This document shows positions 26,714 through 35,577 of a stretch of DNA of 64,000 nucleotides, piece by piece. The stretch's first letter is position 1; the number at the start of each line of letters is the position of its first letter. Below the pieces are notes generated by a model. It saw only the letters and a list, made by a program, of their open reading frames with translations. It searched no databases and was not told the DNA's origin. The position numbers and the translations under genes are program-made. The stretch comes from an uncultured Clostridia bacterium (GTDB lineage Bacteria; Bacillota; Clostridia; UBA1381). The stretch is taken from assembly GCA_944393255.1 (NCBI GenBank), contig CALXZP010000040.1, positions 1-64,000 of the forward strand. The letters run 5' to 3'.

Positions 26714-26932
26714 CTATCTGCCAAGTCGTTTAAGGAGCTCTGAGGCCGAAATACCGCCGAGCTGATTTTTGACCTTGTCTGCGTCAAGCTTTGAAAGCTC
26801 TGAGAGCAGCTTTTCTTTATCCGTGTTTTTAAGGCTGTCGCCGAGCTTTTTACCCTGCGCCGAATTTAAAAAGCTGTTTATCTGCTTGAGCTGGTTCTCG
26901 CTGAAGCTTCCCAATATATCATTTATATTCAT
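26714..26932 (-). CDS. small helical protein of unknown function
   Basis: A 72-residue protein (INDILGSFSENQLKQINSFL near the start; KQLGGISASELLKRLGR-like C-terminus). Entirely helical in appearance, charged, cytoplasmic. It is the first gene of the 26932-to-25933 unit, with AAAGGATGTG upstream of the ATG. The repeated use of short helices with a Leu-Lys pattern recalls the neighbouring 127-residue protein. Function unknown. Confidence 0.6.
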   Translation of the reverse strand: MNINDILGSFSENQLKQINSFLNSAQGKKLGDSLKNTDKEKLLSELSKLDADKVKNQLGGISASELLKRLGR

Positions 26933-27033
26933 AGTTACAGATCACATCCTTTCGCTGCCTGATTGAAAGTTTATTCTATTATATGCAGCTGCGGCGGGAA
27001 AGTTTACAACCTTGAAACAGCCTTTATTGGGTA

Positions 27034-27062
27034 TTGCATTTTTAACTTTCTTGTGATATTAT
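27034..27062 (+). promoter_or_regulatory. probable promoter of the ROK kinase gene
   Basis: TTGCAT (27034-27039), 17 bp, TATTAT (27057-27062). Confidence 0.5.
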
Positions 27063-27152
27063 AAATATGCATTAATATATCGGACGATCGCGGAATGCGG
27101 CGGTGTTCTGCAATTACTGCATCGTTTTAAAAAATGCTAAGGAGGAAAAAGA

Positions 27153-28088
27153 ATGTATATAGGTATAGATCTCGGAGGGACCAATATTGCCGCCGGTCTT
27201 GTATCGGACGCGGGCGAGCTTCTTGTGAAAAACTCCGTGCCGACGCTCAGAGAGCGCTGTGCGGAGGAAATAGTCAGGGATATGGCGGAGCTTTCCGGCA
27301 GGCTCATAGCGGAATACGGCGCAAAGCCTGAGGATATCAAAGGGGTGGGAGTAGGCTGCCCGGGAATGGTTGACTACGCGACCGGAAAGGTCGTTCATCT
27401 CACAAATATAAAGATGGATGATTTTGATCTTGCCGGAGAATTCAGGAAAACTCTCGATATCCCGGTATATGTTGAAAACGACGCCAACTGTGCCGCCCTC
27501 GGCGAATATGTTGCGGCAGGAGAGGGAGCGGACAGCTTTATGCTCGTAACGCTCGGAACGGGCGTGGGCTGCGGCATAGTCCTCGGCGGAAAGCTGTTCC
27601 GCGGCTTTAACGGCGCGGCTTCCGAGGCCGGGCATATGACGCTCGTTTACGGAGGCGAGCAGTGCAATTGCGGAAAGAAAGGCTGCTGGGAGGCGTATGC
27701 GTCCGTTACGGCGCTTATACGTCAGACAAAGGAGGCAATGGAGGCTCATCCCGAGAGCAGCATGAACGCCGACGCCGCAGAAAGAGGCAAAGTGTCGGGA
27801 AGGACAGCCTTTGAATGTGCGAGAGCGGGCGACAGAGCCGCGGCGGAGGTGGTAGAGCGCTATGCCGAGTATGTGGCTGACGGCATAGTAAGCCTCGAAA
27901 ATATATTCCAGCCGGAGATAATATCGGTAGGAGGCGGGATAAGCCGTGAGGGAGAGTATCTGCTCAACCCTGTAATGGAATATATAAACAAAAACAGGTT
28001 CAATAAATATATGGACAAAACGAAGATAGTCACGGCAAAGCTCCACAACGACGCCGGTATAATAGGCGCGGCGATGGCTGCGCGCTGA
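27153..28088 (+). CDS. glk: ROK-family glucokinase
   Basis: A 311-residue sugar kinase. The N-terminal phosphate loop is GIDLGGTNIAAGLV, the active-site region ENDANCAALGE holds the catalytic Asp, and the ROK zinc site is CNCGKKGCWE. It most likely phosphorylates glucose with ATP for glycolysis in organisms that import sugars by ABC systems; an MsmX-type ATPase is encoded in the window. The substrate could also be another hexose. AAGGAGGAAAAAG precedes the ATG. It ends at an unusually elaborate terminator. Confidence 0.88.
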   Translation: MYIGIDLGGTNIAAGLVSDAGELLVKNSVPTLRERCAEEIVRDMAELSGRLIAEYGAKPEDIKGVGVGCPGMVDYATGKVVHLTNIKMDDFDLAGEFRKTLDIPVYVENDANCAALGEYVAAGEGADSFMLVTLGTGVGCGIVLGGKLFRGFNGAASEAGHMTLVYGGEQCNCGKKGCWEAYASVTALIRQTKEAMEAHPESSMNADAAERGKVSGRTAFECARAGDRAAAEVVERYAEYVADGIVSLENIFQPEIISVGGGISREGEYLLNPVMEYINKNRFNKYMDKTKIVTAKLHNDAGIIGAAMAAR

Positions 28089-28105
28089 AATTTTATAAAA
28101 AGAAT

Positions 28106-28188
28106 GTTCCCGGAACGATCTTTAAATCGGAGCAGCGCTCCGCCTTGACTGCAAAGAGCGCAGTCATGCTGCCGGGAACTGTTTTTTT
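28106..28188 (+). terminator. multibranched terminator-like structure
   Basis: The outer stem GTTCCCGG (28106-28113)/CCGGGAAC (28172-28179) is followed by a run of seven Ts. Inside are two small hairpins, GGAGC-AGC-GCTCC and GACTGC-AAAGAGC-GCAGTC. An alternative rod (GCGCTC with GAGCGC) excludes both. It lies between glk and the chromate transporter genes. Confidence 0.7.
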
Positions 28189-28224
28189 GCTGTTATATGA
28201 CATTTCAAAGGCAGGGATCAAAGG

Positions 28225-28788
28225 TTGAAGAAAAAAGAGCTTTTATTCAGGATATTTATTTCCACACTGTATCTGAGCGCATTTACGTTCGGCGGCGGTT
28301 ATGTTATAGTAACGCTGATGAAAAAGAAGTTTGTGGATGAGTATCACTGGATAGAAAAGGACGAAATGCTCGATCTTGCCGCGATAGCCCAGTCGGCGCC
28401 CGGGGCTATTGCCGTGAACGGGGCGATAGTTATAGGGTATAAGCTTGCAGGCATCGCCGGGGCGGTAACGGCGGTGACGGCGACTGTGATACCTCCGTTC
28501 GTTATAATATCTCTCATATCCGTCTTTTACGGCATTTTCAGGACAAACCGCATAGTCAGCGAAGTGCTTGAAGGGATGCAGGCGGGTGTGGGCGCGGTCA
28601 TAGCGTCAGTGGTGTACGATATGGCGGCCGGAGTGGTGAAGGAAAAGAGAACGGTTCCGGTGACGATAATGATATGCGCGTTTGCGGCTTCATGCATTTT
28701 CGGAGTTAATGTCATATATATTATCGTAGTATGCGTTCTGATCGGTATAGCGCGTGCGCTTGCAAATAAAAGGCGGGGTGCGGAATGA
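28225..28788 (+). CDS. chrA: chromate transporter-like protein, first half
   Basis: A 187-residue membrane protein of the short-chain CHR family. The family signature is visible as AFTFGGGYVIVTLMKKKFVDE...IAQSAPGAIAVNGA. Short CHR proteins work as a pair of antiparallel halves, and the second half is encoded immediately downstream with a 4-bp overlap. Known members expel chromate; the physiological ion in an anaerobe may be a different oxyanion. The start is a TTG with CAGGGA 8 nt upstream. Confidence 0.85.
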   Translation: MKKKELLFRIFISTLYLSAFTFGGGYVIVTLMKKKFVDEYHWIEKDEMLDLAAIAQSAPGAIAVNGAIVIGYKLAGIAGAVTAVTATVIPPFVIISLISVFYGIFRTNRIVSEVLEGMQAGVGAVIASVVYDMAAGVVKEKRTVPVTIMICAFAASCIFGVNVIYIIVVCVLIGIARALANKRRGAE

Positions 28789-29345
28789 TATATCTTCAGC
28801 TGTTTTACAGCTTTCTGAAAATAGGGATGTTCAGCTTCGGAGGCGGCTACGCCGCAATGCCGCTGATACAGGATCAGATAGTTACGGCGCACGGCTGGCT
28901 CAGTATGAGCGAATTTACGGATCTGATCACAATATCGCAGATGACTCCCGGGCCTATTGCTGTTAATTCAGCCACGTTCGTGGGGATAAAGACAGCAGGG
29001 CTTGCCGGGGCTGCGGCTGCGACAGCGGGCTGCGTGCTTCCGTCGTGCGTTATAGTTACTCTGATAGCAAAGCTTTATCTTAAGTACAGGAGCATGGACA
29101 TGTTTCAGGGTATCCTGGATACTCTCAGACCTGCGGTCGTTTCGATGATAGCGTCCGCCGGAGTGTCGATACTGATAACGGCTTTCTGGGGCGGCGCGGC
29201 TGTAACGCTTTCCGGGACAGATATTCCGCTCGTGATGATCTTTGCCGTATGTGTTGTACTGCTTCGGGCGGTAAAGCTTGATCCGGTGATAGTCATGCTG
29301 ATCGCGGGAGGGCTTAAGCTATTGTTCTCACTGTTCGGTATGTGA
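28785..29345 (+). CDS. chromate transporter-like protein, second half
   Basis: A 186-residue partner of the preceding gene, with the same CHR signature (GMFSFGGGYAAMPLIQDQIV...ISQMTPGPIAVNSATF) and about five hydrophobic segments. The two halves differ enough to be old duplicates. Translation is probably coupled through the ATGA overlap. It ends 60 bp before a strong bidirectional terminator. Confidence 0.85.
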   Translation: MIYLQLFYSFLKIGMFSFGGGYAAMPLIQDQIVTAHGWLSMSEFTDLITISQMTPGPIAVNSATFVGIKTAGLAGAAAATAGCVLPSCVIVTLIAKLYLKYRSMDMFQGILDTLRPAVVSMIASAGVSILITAFWGGAAVTLSGTDIPLVMIFAVCVVLLRAVKLDPVIVMLIAGGLKLLFSLFGM

Positions 29346-29405
29346 GACAGTGTATCTGTTGAAGCGGCAAAAGACGCTCAGGACGTTTCGGGGACAGTTG
29401 AATAT

Positions 29406-29450
29406 GCAAAAGAGTTCGGCATAGGATGAGTCTATGCCGAACTCTTTTGC
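29406..29450. terminator. bidirectional terminator
   Basis: A 19-bp perfect stem (29406-29424/29432-29450, GCAAAAGAGTTCGG.../...CCGAACTCTTTTGC). It can end the CHR pair (+) and the long minus-strand gene that follows. Confidence 0.85.
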
Positions 29451-29515
29451 TTCTGCCGCACAAAAATCTGTGCGCTGATTTTACTTTGCTGTGTTATCGA
29501 TATCCGAAGGACCCG

Positions 29516-31228
29516 TTATTTTTGTCCCGAACCTCCGCAGCCGGCGCAAAGCCGTCTGCCGCTGCTGCCGCAGTATGTACAGCCTTGCTCCGTAGGCATT
29601 CCGAGTATGGATATCGTCTGCCCGCGGCCCGTACCGCGGCAGTAGCTGCATGTGACTGTTCCGCTGCCGCCGCAGACTGCGCAGGTCTCAGGCGCGAGAT
29701 CCTCCGTGCTGATCTCACCTGTGGGTGAAGACGTTTGAGAGGAGCCGTTGTAGGAATTGATGGTCTTTAAATTATTTCCGTCTGCGTCCATAACGAGTAT
29801 TTCCGCCGATTTGTAGCCCTTGGTCGAGGTCGGCGTTCCGCCGGTCGTTTCAGCTTTCAAAACGACTGTCCAGCTGTTATCATTTGTGATATAGTAAAGA
29901 TCGTCACCTGAGAGAAGCGTTTCGGTAATGCCGGTGCTCCTGTTCGTTCGGTACACCCTGGACTTGTCGCTGCCGTATGTCCATTCGCCCGTTATATTGG
30001 ACGCAAGGTCTGCAGCGCCTTCATACTCCGTTTCTGAGCTTTCTGTCATAGCTCCGTTTTGAAGATCGATTTTCAGATATTCACTGAAATTTTCTATGTT
30101 GTTCCGGACGCTTGAATCTTCATTGCGTGAAAACTGAATTTCGAAATATGCGTTATCGTTATCAAACTTCGCTGCTGCGCCGTTATATCTGTGGGTGTAG
30201 CTGACGTCTTTAAAGCCGATCTGCGTTGCTGTGCCTTTGATATTGCAGACTTCTTCAGATGTGCCGGTCTCGGTATCGATCATCAGCAGTTTGCAGCTGG
30301 ATTCTCCCTCCAGCACAGGCGAAAAGCTTTCTACAACAAAAAGGTTTTGCTTCCAGAGCGCGAAATTGCTTTCCTTTTCTACAAAAAGACCATCTCTGTT
30401 TGGACGGGTATAGATCATTTCCGCGCTGCCCGATGTCAGATCCACTCTGTAAGCGTGCTGGGTGTCTCCGTCAAAGCCCATGACAACCATTTTGTCTCCG
30501 CAGACAGAGAAATCGCGAATCTCGCTCAAACGGGCAAATACCGTTTCTCTTTTACCGTCCGATATATTTACCGCGCATACAGTCTGGTTGTCCTTGTTGA
30601 TATAATAGATCTTATTTCCGTTTACCACTATCCCCAGCGGCGAGCCTCCCGCAGCGTAGGTTTTTGTGGATGAGCCGTCATAGGTGTAGATATACGGCTG
30701 GTATATAAATGAATAATAGACAACGCCGTTATGTATATATGCGTTTGTGGGGGCGTTTGAGCCGTCTATCCATTTCTCGGAGGATATAGTTACGGTCTGC
30801 GTGCCGCCGTCCCAGTCCACGCTGCAGTCGAGTGCTTCCGCAACGGCTCTTGCCGGTACGAGAGTCCTGCCGTTTATGATCTCCGGCGGCACGTCCAGAT
30901 CGTATACGACTCCGCCGTCGCCGTCGGCTTCCTTGATAAATTGGTTTTGACCTACGACCATCACTATGGTCGTGTCTCCGCATTGCGCGGCGACAGCCTG
31001 TTCATCGCCGAGCCAGAGCACCTCCGCGCCCAGAGCTTCAAATATCGCGCGCAGCGGTACTAAAGTACGCCCGTCCTTGATCACCGGCGGCTGGTCGAAT
31101 GCGAGCCGGTTTCCGTTTACCGTTACGGTAATGCCGTCGTCCGCAAAAGCGGCGTTATTGCCGGGGACTATGAAAGCGGACATCATTGCAGCCGCAAAAA
31201 ATGCGGACATGGTTTTTATGAGCTTCAT
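29516..31228 (-). CDS. secreted protein: copper-amine-oxidase N-like repeats, propeller-like middle, DnaJ-type zinc finger
   Basis: A 570-residue exported protein. A signal peptide (about 1-29) is followed by two stalk modules of the Cu_amine_oxidase_N type (IKDGRTLVPLRAIFEALGAEV near 50; INGRTLVPARAVAEALDCSVDW near 113), which often anchor Clostridial surface proteins. Residues about 155-500 look like a DUF5050-type beta-propeller (YYINKDNQTVCAV and similar repeats). The C-terminal 65 residues hold three to four CxxCxGxG-like motifs (CAVCGGSG, CSYCRGTG, CTYCGSSG, CAGCGGSG), as in the zinc finger of DnaJ. That combination outside the cytoplasm is unusual. It has its own minus-strand promoter. 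Confidence 0.75.
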   Translation of the reverse strand: MKLIKTMSAFFAAAMMSAFIVPGNNAAFADDGITVTVNGNRLAFDQPPVIKDGRTLVPLRAIFEALGAEVLWLGDEQAVAAQCGDTTIVMVVGQNQFIKEADGDGGVVYDLDVPPEIINGRTLVPARAVAEALDCSVDWDGGTQTVTISSEKWIDGSNAPTNAYIHNGVVYYSFIYQPYIYTYDGSSTKTYAAGGSPLGIVVNGNKIYYINKDNQTVCAVNISDGKRETVFARLSEIRDFSVCGDKMVVMGFDGDTQHAYRVDLTSGSAEMIYTRPNRDGLFVEKESNFALWKQNLFVVESFSPVLEGESSCKLLMIDTETGTSEEVCNIKGTATQIGFKDVSYTHRYNGAAAKFDNDNAYFEIQFSRNEDSSVRNNIENFSEYLKIDLQNGAMTESSETEYEGAADLASNITGEWTYGSDKSRVYRTNRSTGITETLLSGDDLYYITNDNSWTVVLKAETTGGTPTSTKGYKSAEILVMDADGNNLKTINSYNGSSQTSSPTGEISTEDLAPETCAVCGGSGTVTCSYCRGTGRGQTISILGMPTEQGCTYCGSSGRRLCAGCGGSGQK

Positions 31229-31306
31229 GTAGACACCTCTCCTTTATATGAAATTCAGGCGGAAGCTAAAGAATGGTTTCGCTGCCCGCCCGTATTATAT
31301 ATATTG

Positions 31307-31335
31307 ATCATATCATAAAAATACCATTTTGTCCA
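31307..31335 (-). promoter_or_regulatory. promoter of the 29516-31228 gene
   Basis: Minus strand: TGGACA (31335-31330), 17 bp, TATGAT (31312-31307). Confidence 0.6.
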
Positions 31336-31441
31336 TTAGCTTATTAGCTAAATTTTTCGGGCCTGATTGTACATTGTGACTGCTGTTCTCAATACTGTGC
31401 GGTCTATGTGATACGGCTTTGGCAGCGTGTTTTTTATTCGC

Positions 31442-31476
31442 GAAAAAAACAGCGCACCGGTAGTGGGGCGCTGTTT
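31442..31476 (-). terminator. terminator of the flavoprotein gene
   Basis: Minus strand: AAACAGCGC...GCGCTGTTT followed by a run of Ts. Confidence 0.7.
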
Positions 31477-31515
31477 GAGACGCGACTGCGCATGCGCCGG
31501 ACTGTCTGCGGTCTG

Positions 31516-32049
31516 TCAGACCGATCTGCCGAGCTTATACGCTTCTTTCATATGCATTGTGCCCGAGGTCATAGCCGGAGTGCCGCAGCCGGTCCCGGAT
31601 ATGATACCGCAGTTTTCAAAGTGCATATAATCGCATATGCCCTTGTAATGATATTCAAGATAGTCCATTGTCTGATCATCCGAATTCCATGCCGCGGAAA
31701 TAAGTACGGTTTTTAAATGCTTTGCGGACAGCTTTATGGTATAGCTGTAAAAACGGTCTATCACCGCTTTGAGCTGCGCCGACATTCCAAAATAGTATAC
31801 CGGCGTTACAAAAACGGCCATGTCTGCGCTGAGCAGAGCGCCGCGCACCTTCGGCATATCGTCGTTTAAGGCACAGTCGCCGTCCATGCCGCAATATTCG
31901 CAGCCAATGCACGGCTTTATGTCCATATGAGCTATATCAAGCTCCGTTATATGGTGCCCGGCGTCTTTCGCTCCCTTTATAAATTCGCCTGCCAGCATAT
32001 TTGATGACCCGTTTTTATGCGGGCTTCCTTTAAGTACAACTATTTTCAT
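31516..32049 (-). CDS. flavodoxin-like NAD(P)H-dependent oxidoreductase
   Basis: A 177-residue flavodoxin-fold enzyme. The FMN phosphate loop is KGSPHKNGSSNMLA near the N-terminus; the segment C-IG-C-EY-C-GMDGDC near residues 48-59 is typical of iron-sulfur flavoproteins and related NADPH-dependent FMN reductases; the flavin-contact motif is PVYYFGMSAQLKAVIDR. It probably reduces quinones, nitro-compounds or metals in the cytoplasm; the physiological acceptor is unknown. It stands alone, with a GGGAGGAATG site before the ATG and a terminator after it. Confidence 0.85.
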   Translation of the reverse strand: MKIVVLKGSPHKNGSSNMLAGEFIKGAKDAGHHITELDIAHMDIKPCIGCEYCGMDGDCALNDDMPKVRGALLSADMAVFVTPVYYFGMSAQLKAVIDRFYSYTIKLSAKHLKTVLISAAWNSDDQTMDYLEYHYKGICDYMHFENCGIISGTGCGTPAMTSGTMHMKEAYKLGRSV

Positions 32050-32493
32050 TGCAGCATTCCTCCCAAGTGTTTTTACAGATCAGCCGATACAGCTGTGATT
32101 TAAATAAGGTTTTGGTGATACGGTCTCCTTTGCGTTTGTACAGAGCCGGAATATATTTTGCTCTTTGTTATTTGCTTTATATTTCGTATGCCCGCTCCGC
32201 GGCGGTCTTTCCCTGATAATATTATAATCCAAAAGAGCCTAAATGTAAAATGCTTATATTTTATGATACACAATGCTTAAAAGCTATGATGCGGACAGTT
32301 GCAGATATCTGCTCACAGCCGGCGGTGAAATATGCGCAGCGCAGCTTTATCCCGTGCCTCCTATGCGAGAATATTTGTTAAATTCCTATGAATTTTTGTA
32401 AAACCTCTTTTAAAACAAGAAAAAATATGCTATAATAAAGCGATAACAGGTTATTAACAGACGGTAAAAGCATTTTACGGAGGTAAATTTTTA
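32050..32493. other. intergenic region, flavoprotein / clpE
   Basis: A 444-bp gap between divergent genes. It contains TATAAT at 32431-32436, with poor -35 DNA, about 60 bp before the Clp gene. I see no CtsR-like direct heptamer repeat, CIRCE element or RNA gene. Confidence 0.4.
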
Positions 32494-34845
32494 ATGGAGA
32501 TTTGTTCAAAATGCGGTGTAAGACCCGCAGTTTTGTTCGTTACAAAAATGGAGGGCAGCAAGACCTCAATGGAGGGATACTGTCTTTCGTGTGCGAAGGA
32601 GCTGGGACTGGCTCCTGTTGAACAGATGCTTGATAAGTTCGGGATCGGCGATGAAGATATAGAGAATATAAATGAGCAGATGAATGAGTTCATGGAAAGC
32701 ATGGGGGGTATAGACGGGCTGCGCGAGGCGGAGAAGAGCTTCATTGAAAGCGGCGGCTCCGAGGATATAGAGGGCGGCGCTATGACCGCGCCTATCTCGG
32801 ATATGCTCCGGAACATGTTCGGAACGGGCGGAGGCTCGGCGGAGGCGGACGAAAAGAGCAGGAGATCGGATAAGAAAAACGAGAAGAGAGGTATGAAAAA
32901 AGGAAAGAAAAGTCTGCTGGATACGTACGGAACAGACCTTACCGCGCGGGCGGCGCTCGGAGAGGTAGATAGGGTAGTGAGCAGAGACGCGGAGATAGAG
33001 CGCGTTATACAGATACTTAACAGAAGGACTAAGAACAATCCTATACTTTTAGGCGAGCCCGGCGTCGGCAAAACTGCCGTGGCTGAGGGGCTGGCTATGC
33101 GTATATTTGAGAAAAAAGTCCCGCCGAAGCTTTTTGATGTGAGACTTTACCTGATCGACTTTGCCGCGATCGTTGCCGGGACTCAGTTCAGAGGACAGTT
33201 TGAAGCAAGGCTCAAATCGCTCCTGAGCGAAGCGGAGGAACGCAAAAACGTCGTTTTGGTCATAGACGAGATCCATAATATAGTCGCTGCGGGCGACGCC
33301 GAAGGCGCGATGAGCGCGGCCAATATTTTAAAGCCCGCGCTTGCACGCGGCGAGATACAGATAATCGGCGCGACAACTCTTTCGGAGTACCGAAAGCATA
33401 TCGAAAAGGACACCGCGCTTGAGCGGCGTTTCCAGCCGGTGCTTGTGGACGAGCCGTCGATAGAGGAAAGCATAGAGATACTTAACGGGATAAAGGACTA
33501 TTATGAGAACTTCCATTCGGTAAAGATAAGTCCGGAAATAGTCGAGCAGGCGGTCAGGATGTCGGAGCGGTATATAACCGACAGGTTTCTGCCGGACAAG
33601 GCCATAGATGTGATAGATGAAGCCGGTTCGAGAGTAAACCTCAGGAACAAGGCGCTCTATGAGCTGGTCAGCACAAACGAAAGGCTTGCTGTTCTGGAGG
33701 AGCAGATAAACGAGCTGAACGAAAAGGCTGACGAGAACGTGGACTACGAGAAGCTTGCTGAGCTGCGTTCCGAGGAGCTGCGCCTAGAGCAGAAAAAGGC
33801 AGAGTATGAGGCGGCGTCTAAGGATCTTGAGATCACCTTTGACGATATCGCCGCGGTCATAGAGGGATGGACAAAGATACCCGTGCACCGTCTCACCGAG
33901 GACGAATCCGAAAAGCTGCTGGATCTTGAGGAGCGCATACACCGCCGCGTTATAGGGCAGGACGAGGCCGTGAACGCTGTATCGCGCGCCATACGCCGCG
34001 GCAGGGCGGATATAACCACGAAAAAGCGGCCTGTGTCATTTATATTTGCAGGGCCTACAGGAGTTGGAAAGACGGAGCTTGTAAAGACGCTTGCCGAGGT
34101 GATGTTCAATAACGAGGAAGCGCTCATAAGAATAGACATGTCGGAATATATGGAAAAGCATGCCGTTTCAAAGCTCATAGGCTCGCCCCCGGGCTACGTC
34201 GGCTATGACGATGCGGGACAGCTCACCGAAAAGGTGAGAAGAAAGCCGTATTCCGTCATTCTGCTCGATGAGATAGAAAAGGCGCACCCGGACGTTTTCA
34301 ATGTGTTTTTACAGATACTTGACGACGGACGTATTTCCGACAGCCACGGCAAGGTCGTGAATTTTGAGAATACGATAATCGTAATGACCACGAACGCGGG
34401 TTCCGAGTTCAGAGCAAACATGTCCGGCTTCGCGAGAAATGAAGAGCTCACATTAAAGGACAATGTTGAAAAGAGCCTTAAGGAGTTTTTCAGACCCGAG
34501 TTCCTTAACAGGATAGATGACATAGTAACGTTCAAGCCTCTTTCAAAGGACGAGCTGAGACAGATAATAGACCTCATGCTGAGGGATATAACAGAAAAGC
34601 TTGCCGAGAAGAAGGCGCGCATGACGATAACGGACGGGGCGAAGGATCTGATACTTGAGACCGGCTACGATGCGCAGTACGGCGCGCGTCCGCTCAAGCG
34701 TGCGATACAGACGCTCATAGAGGATAAGCTTGCAAAGCTTGCCCTTACAGGAAAAATAACAGAAAACAGCAATATAACCGCCGACCGCTCGGGAGACGAG
34801 ATCAGCATAACGGTGACCTCGTTCGGAGCGGAGAATGCAGGCTGA
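32494..34845 (+). CDS. clpE: ClpE-like AAA+ unfoldase with N-terminal zinc finger
   Basis: A 783-residue Hsp100 ATPase. Instead of the usual Clp_N repeat domain, it starts with a McsA/ClpE-like treble of cysteines (C4-SK-C7 ... C30-LS-C33). It then has a Gly/acidic linker, AAA1 (Walker A GEPGVGKT, Walker B VLVIDEIHNI), a coiled-coil middle segment (about 395-445), and AAA2 (Walker A GPTGVGKT, ILLDEIEKAHPDV). Such proteins unfold substrates for ClpP and act in heat/disulfide stress. Zinc-finger variants are known in ClpE. CtsR, McsA and McsB are not adjacent. An ACGGAGG site precedes the ATG; a strong terminator follows. Confidence 0.85.
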   Translation: MEICSKCGVRPAVLFVTKMEGSKTSMEGYCLSCAKELGLAPVEQMLDKFGIGDEDIENINEQMNEFMESMGGIDGLREAEKSFIESGGSEDIEGGAMTAPISDMLRNMFGTGGGSAEADEKSRRSDKKNEKRGMKKGKKSLLDTYGTDLTARAALGEVDRVVSRDAEIERVIQILNRRTKNNPILLGEPGVGKTAVAEGLAMRIFEKKVPPKLFDVRLYLIDFAAIVAGTQFRGQFEARLKSLLSEAEERKNVVLVIDEIHNIVAAGDAEGAMSAANILKPALARGEIQIIGATTLSEYRKHIEKDTALERRFQPVLVDEPSIEESIEILNGIKDYYENFHSVKISPEIVEQAVRMSERYITDRFLPDKAIDVIDEAGSRVNLRNKALYELVSTNERLAVLEEQINELNEKADENVDYEKLAELRSEELRLEQKKAEYEAASKDLEITFDDIAAVIEGWTKIPVHRLTEDESEKLLDLEERIHRRVIGQDEAVNAVSRAIRRGRADITTKKRPVSFIFAGPTGVGKTELVKTLAEVMFNNEEALIRIDMSEYMEKHAVSKLIGSPPGYVGYDDAGQLTEKVRRKPYSVILLDEIEKAHPDVFNVFLQILDDGRISDSHGKVVNFENTIIVMTTNAGSEFRANMSGFARNEELTLKDNVEKSLKEFFRPEFLNRIDDIVTFKPLSKDELRQIIDLMLRDITEKLAEKKARMTITDGAKDLILETGYDAQYGARPLKRAIQTLIEDKLAKLALTGKITENSNITADRSGDEISITVTSFGAENAG

Positions 34846-34852
34846 AAAACAA

Positions 34853-34905
34853 GGGGCTGCTGTACATGAACGGTTCATCATCGTTCATGTACAGCAGCCC
34901 TTTCC
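34853..34905 (+). terminator. terminator with a 19-bp perfect stem
   Basis: GGGCTGCTGTACATGAACG pairs perfectly with CGTTCATGTACAGCAGCCC (34882-34900); the loop is about 9 nt and is followed by TTTCCC. The stem is much longer than needed for termination. Confidence 0.7.
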
Positions 34906-34947
34906 CTATATGTGCTGCGGATAAATTTATGGCAGATTTCCCTGTAG

Positions 34948-34967
34948 GGAACGCATTTATGCGTTCC
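34948..34967. repeat. short palindrome
   Basis: GGAACGCATTTATGCGTTCC: two 9-bp arms. Palindromes of this style are often dispersed in Clostridia genomes; only one copy is in the window. Confidence 0.35.
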
Positions 34968-35079
34968 GGCTGTTCATCCTAAATGCTCGGCATTAAAACC
35001 CCGGGGCTGCAGCAAAATGCACAGACCGCATAAAGCGAAAAAGTAAAGAAGTTAAGCCGTTTGTGGCATAGAGCACTTA

Positions 35080-35574
35080 TCATTTTATCTTCCTGTATAC
35101 GGTAAATCTGTAATCAAGCCCTTTATCGGAAAAGGTCTCCGACTCTGAGCTGAGCTCCCAGTCCGGGTGCTCGTCAAGATCTACCATGAAAGCGTCGGCG
35201 TCCGGGATATCCCTGTCCACCCTTGTGACGTATGCGGCGCTGCAAAGAGGCAGCATTTCCCTGTAGACAGATTCTCCGCCTATTATGTATACATCCTCTC
35301 CGCGGCAGTCCTCAAGCAGCTCTTTGAGCATGTCAACGGAACGGCACACCGTAACGTTTTCGCGTGAAAACGCGGCGTTTTGGGTAAGGACTATATTTCT
35401 GCGGTTCGGCAGGGCGCGCCCGCCGGGCAGGGAATCAAGAGTTTTCCTTCCCATAACCACAATATTCCCGGTGGTTTTCTCCTTGAAAAACTTCATATCG
35501 TTTGAGATGTGAAAAAGAAGCCCGCCGTTCTTTCCGATAGCCCAGTTCTTAGATACGTTTACTATGATATTCAT
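35080..35574 (-). CDS. folA: dihydrofolate reductase
   Basis: A 164-residue enzyme reducing dihydrofolate to tetrahydrofolate with NADPH. It has the conserved N-terminal active-site strand (MNIIVNVSKNWAIGKNGGLLF), the acidic substrate residue in SNDMKFFKEKTTG, the NADPH loops VVMGRKTLDSLPG and IIGGESVYREML, and a typical length. It is unusual as the last gene of a unit whose first two members are an HPr-kinase-like ATPase and a PqqD-like protein; thyA is not adjacent. It starts 3 bp after the PqqD-like stop. Confidence 0.93.
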   Translation of the reverse strand: MNIIVNVSKNWAIGKNGGLLFHISNDMKFFKEKTTGNIVVMGRKTLDSLPGGRALPNRRNIVLTQNAAFSRENVTVCRSVDMLKELLEDCRGEDVYIIGGESVYREMLPLCSAAYVTRVDRDIPDADAFMVDLDEHPDWELSSESETFSDKGLDYRFTVYRKIK

Positions 35575-35577
35575 GGA

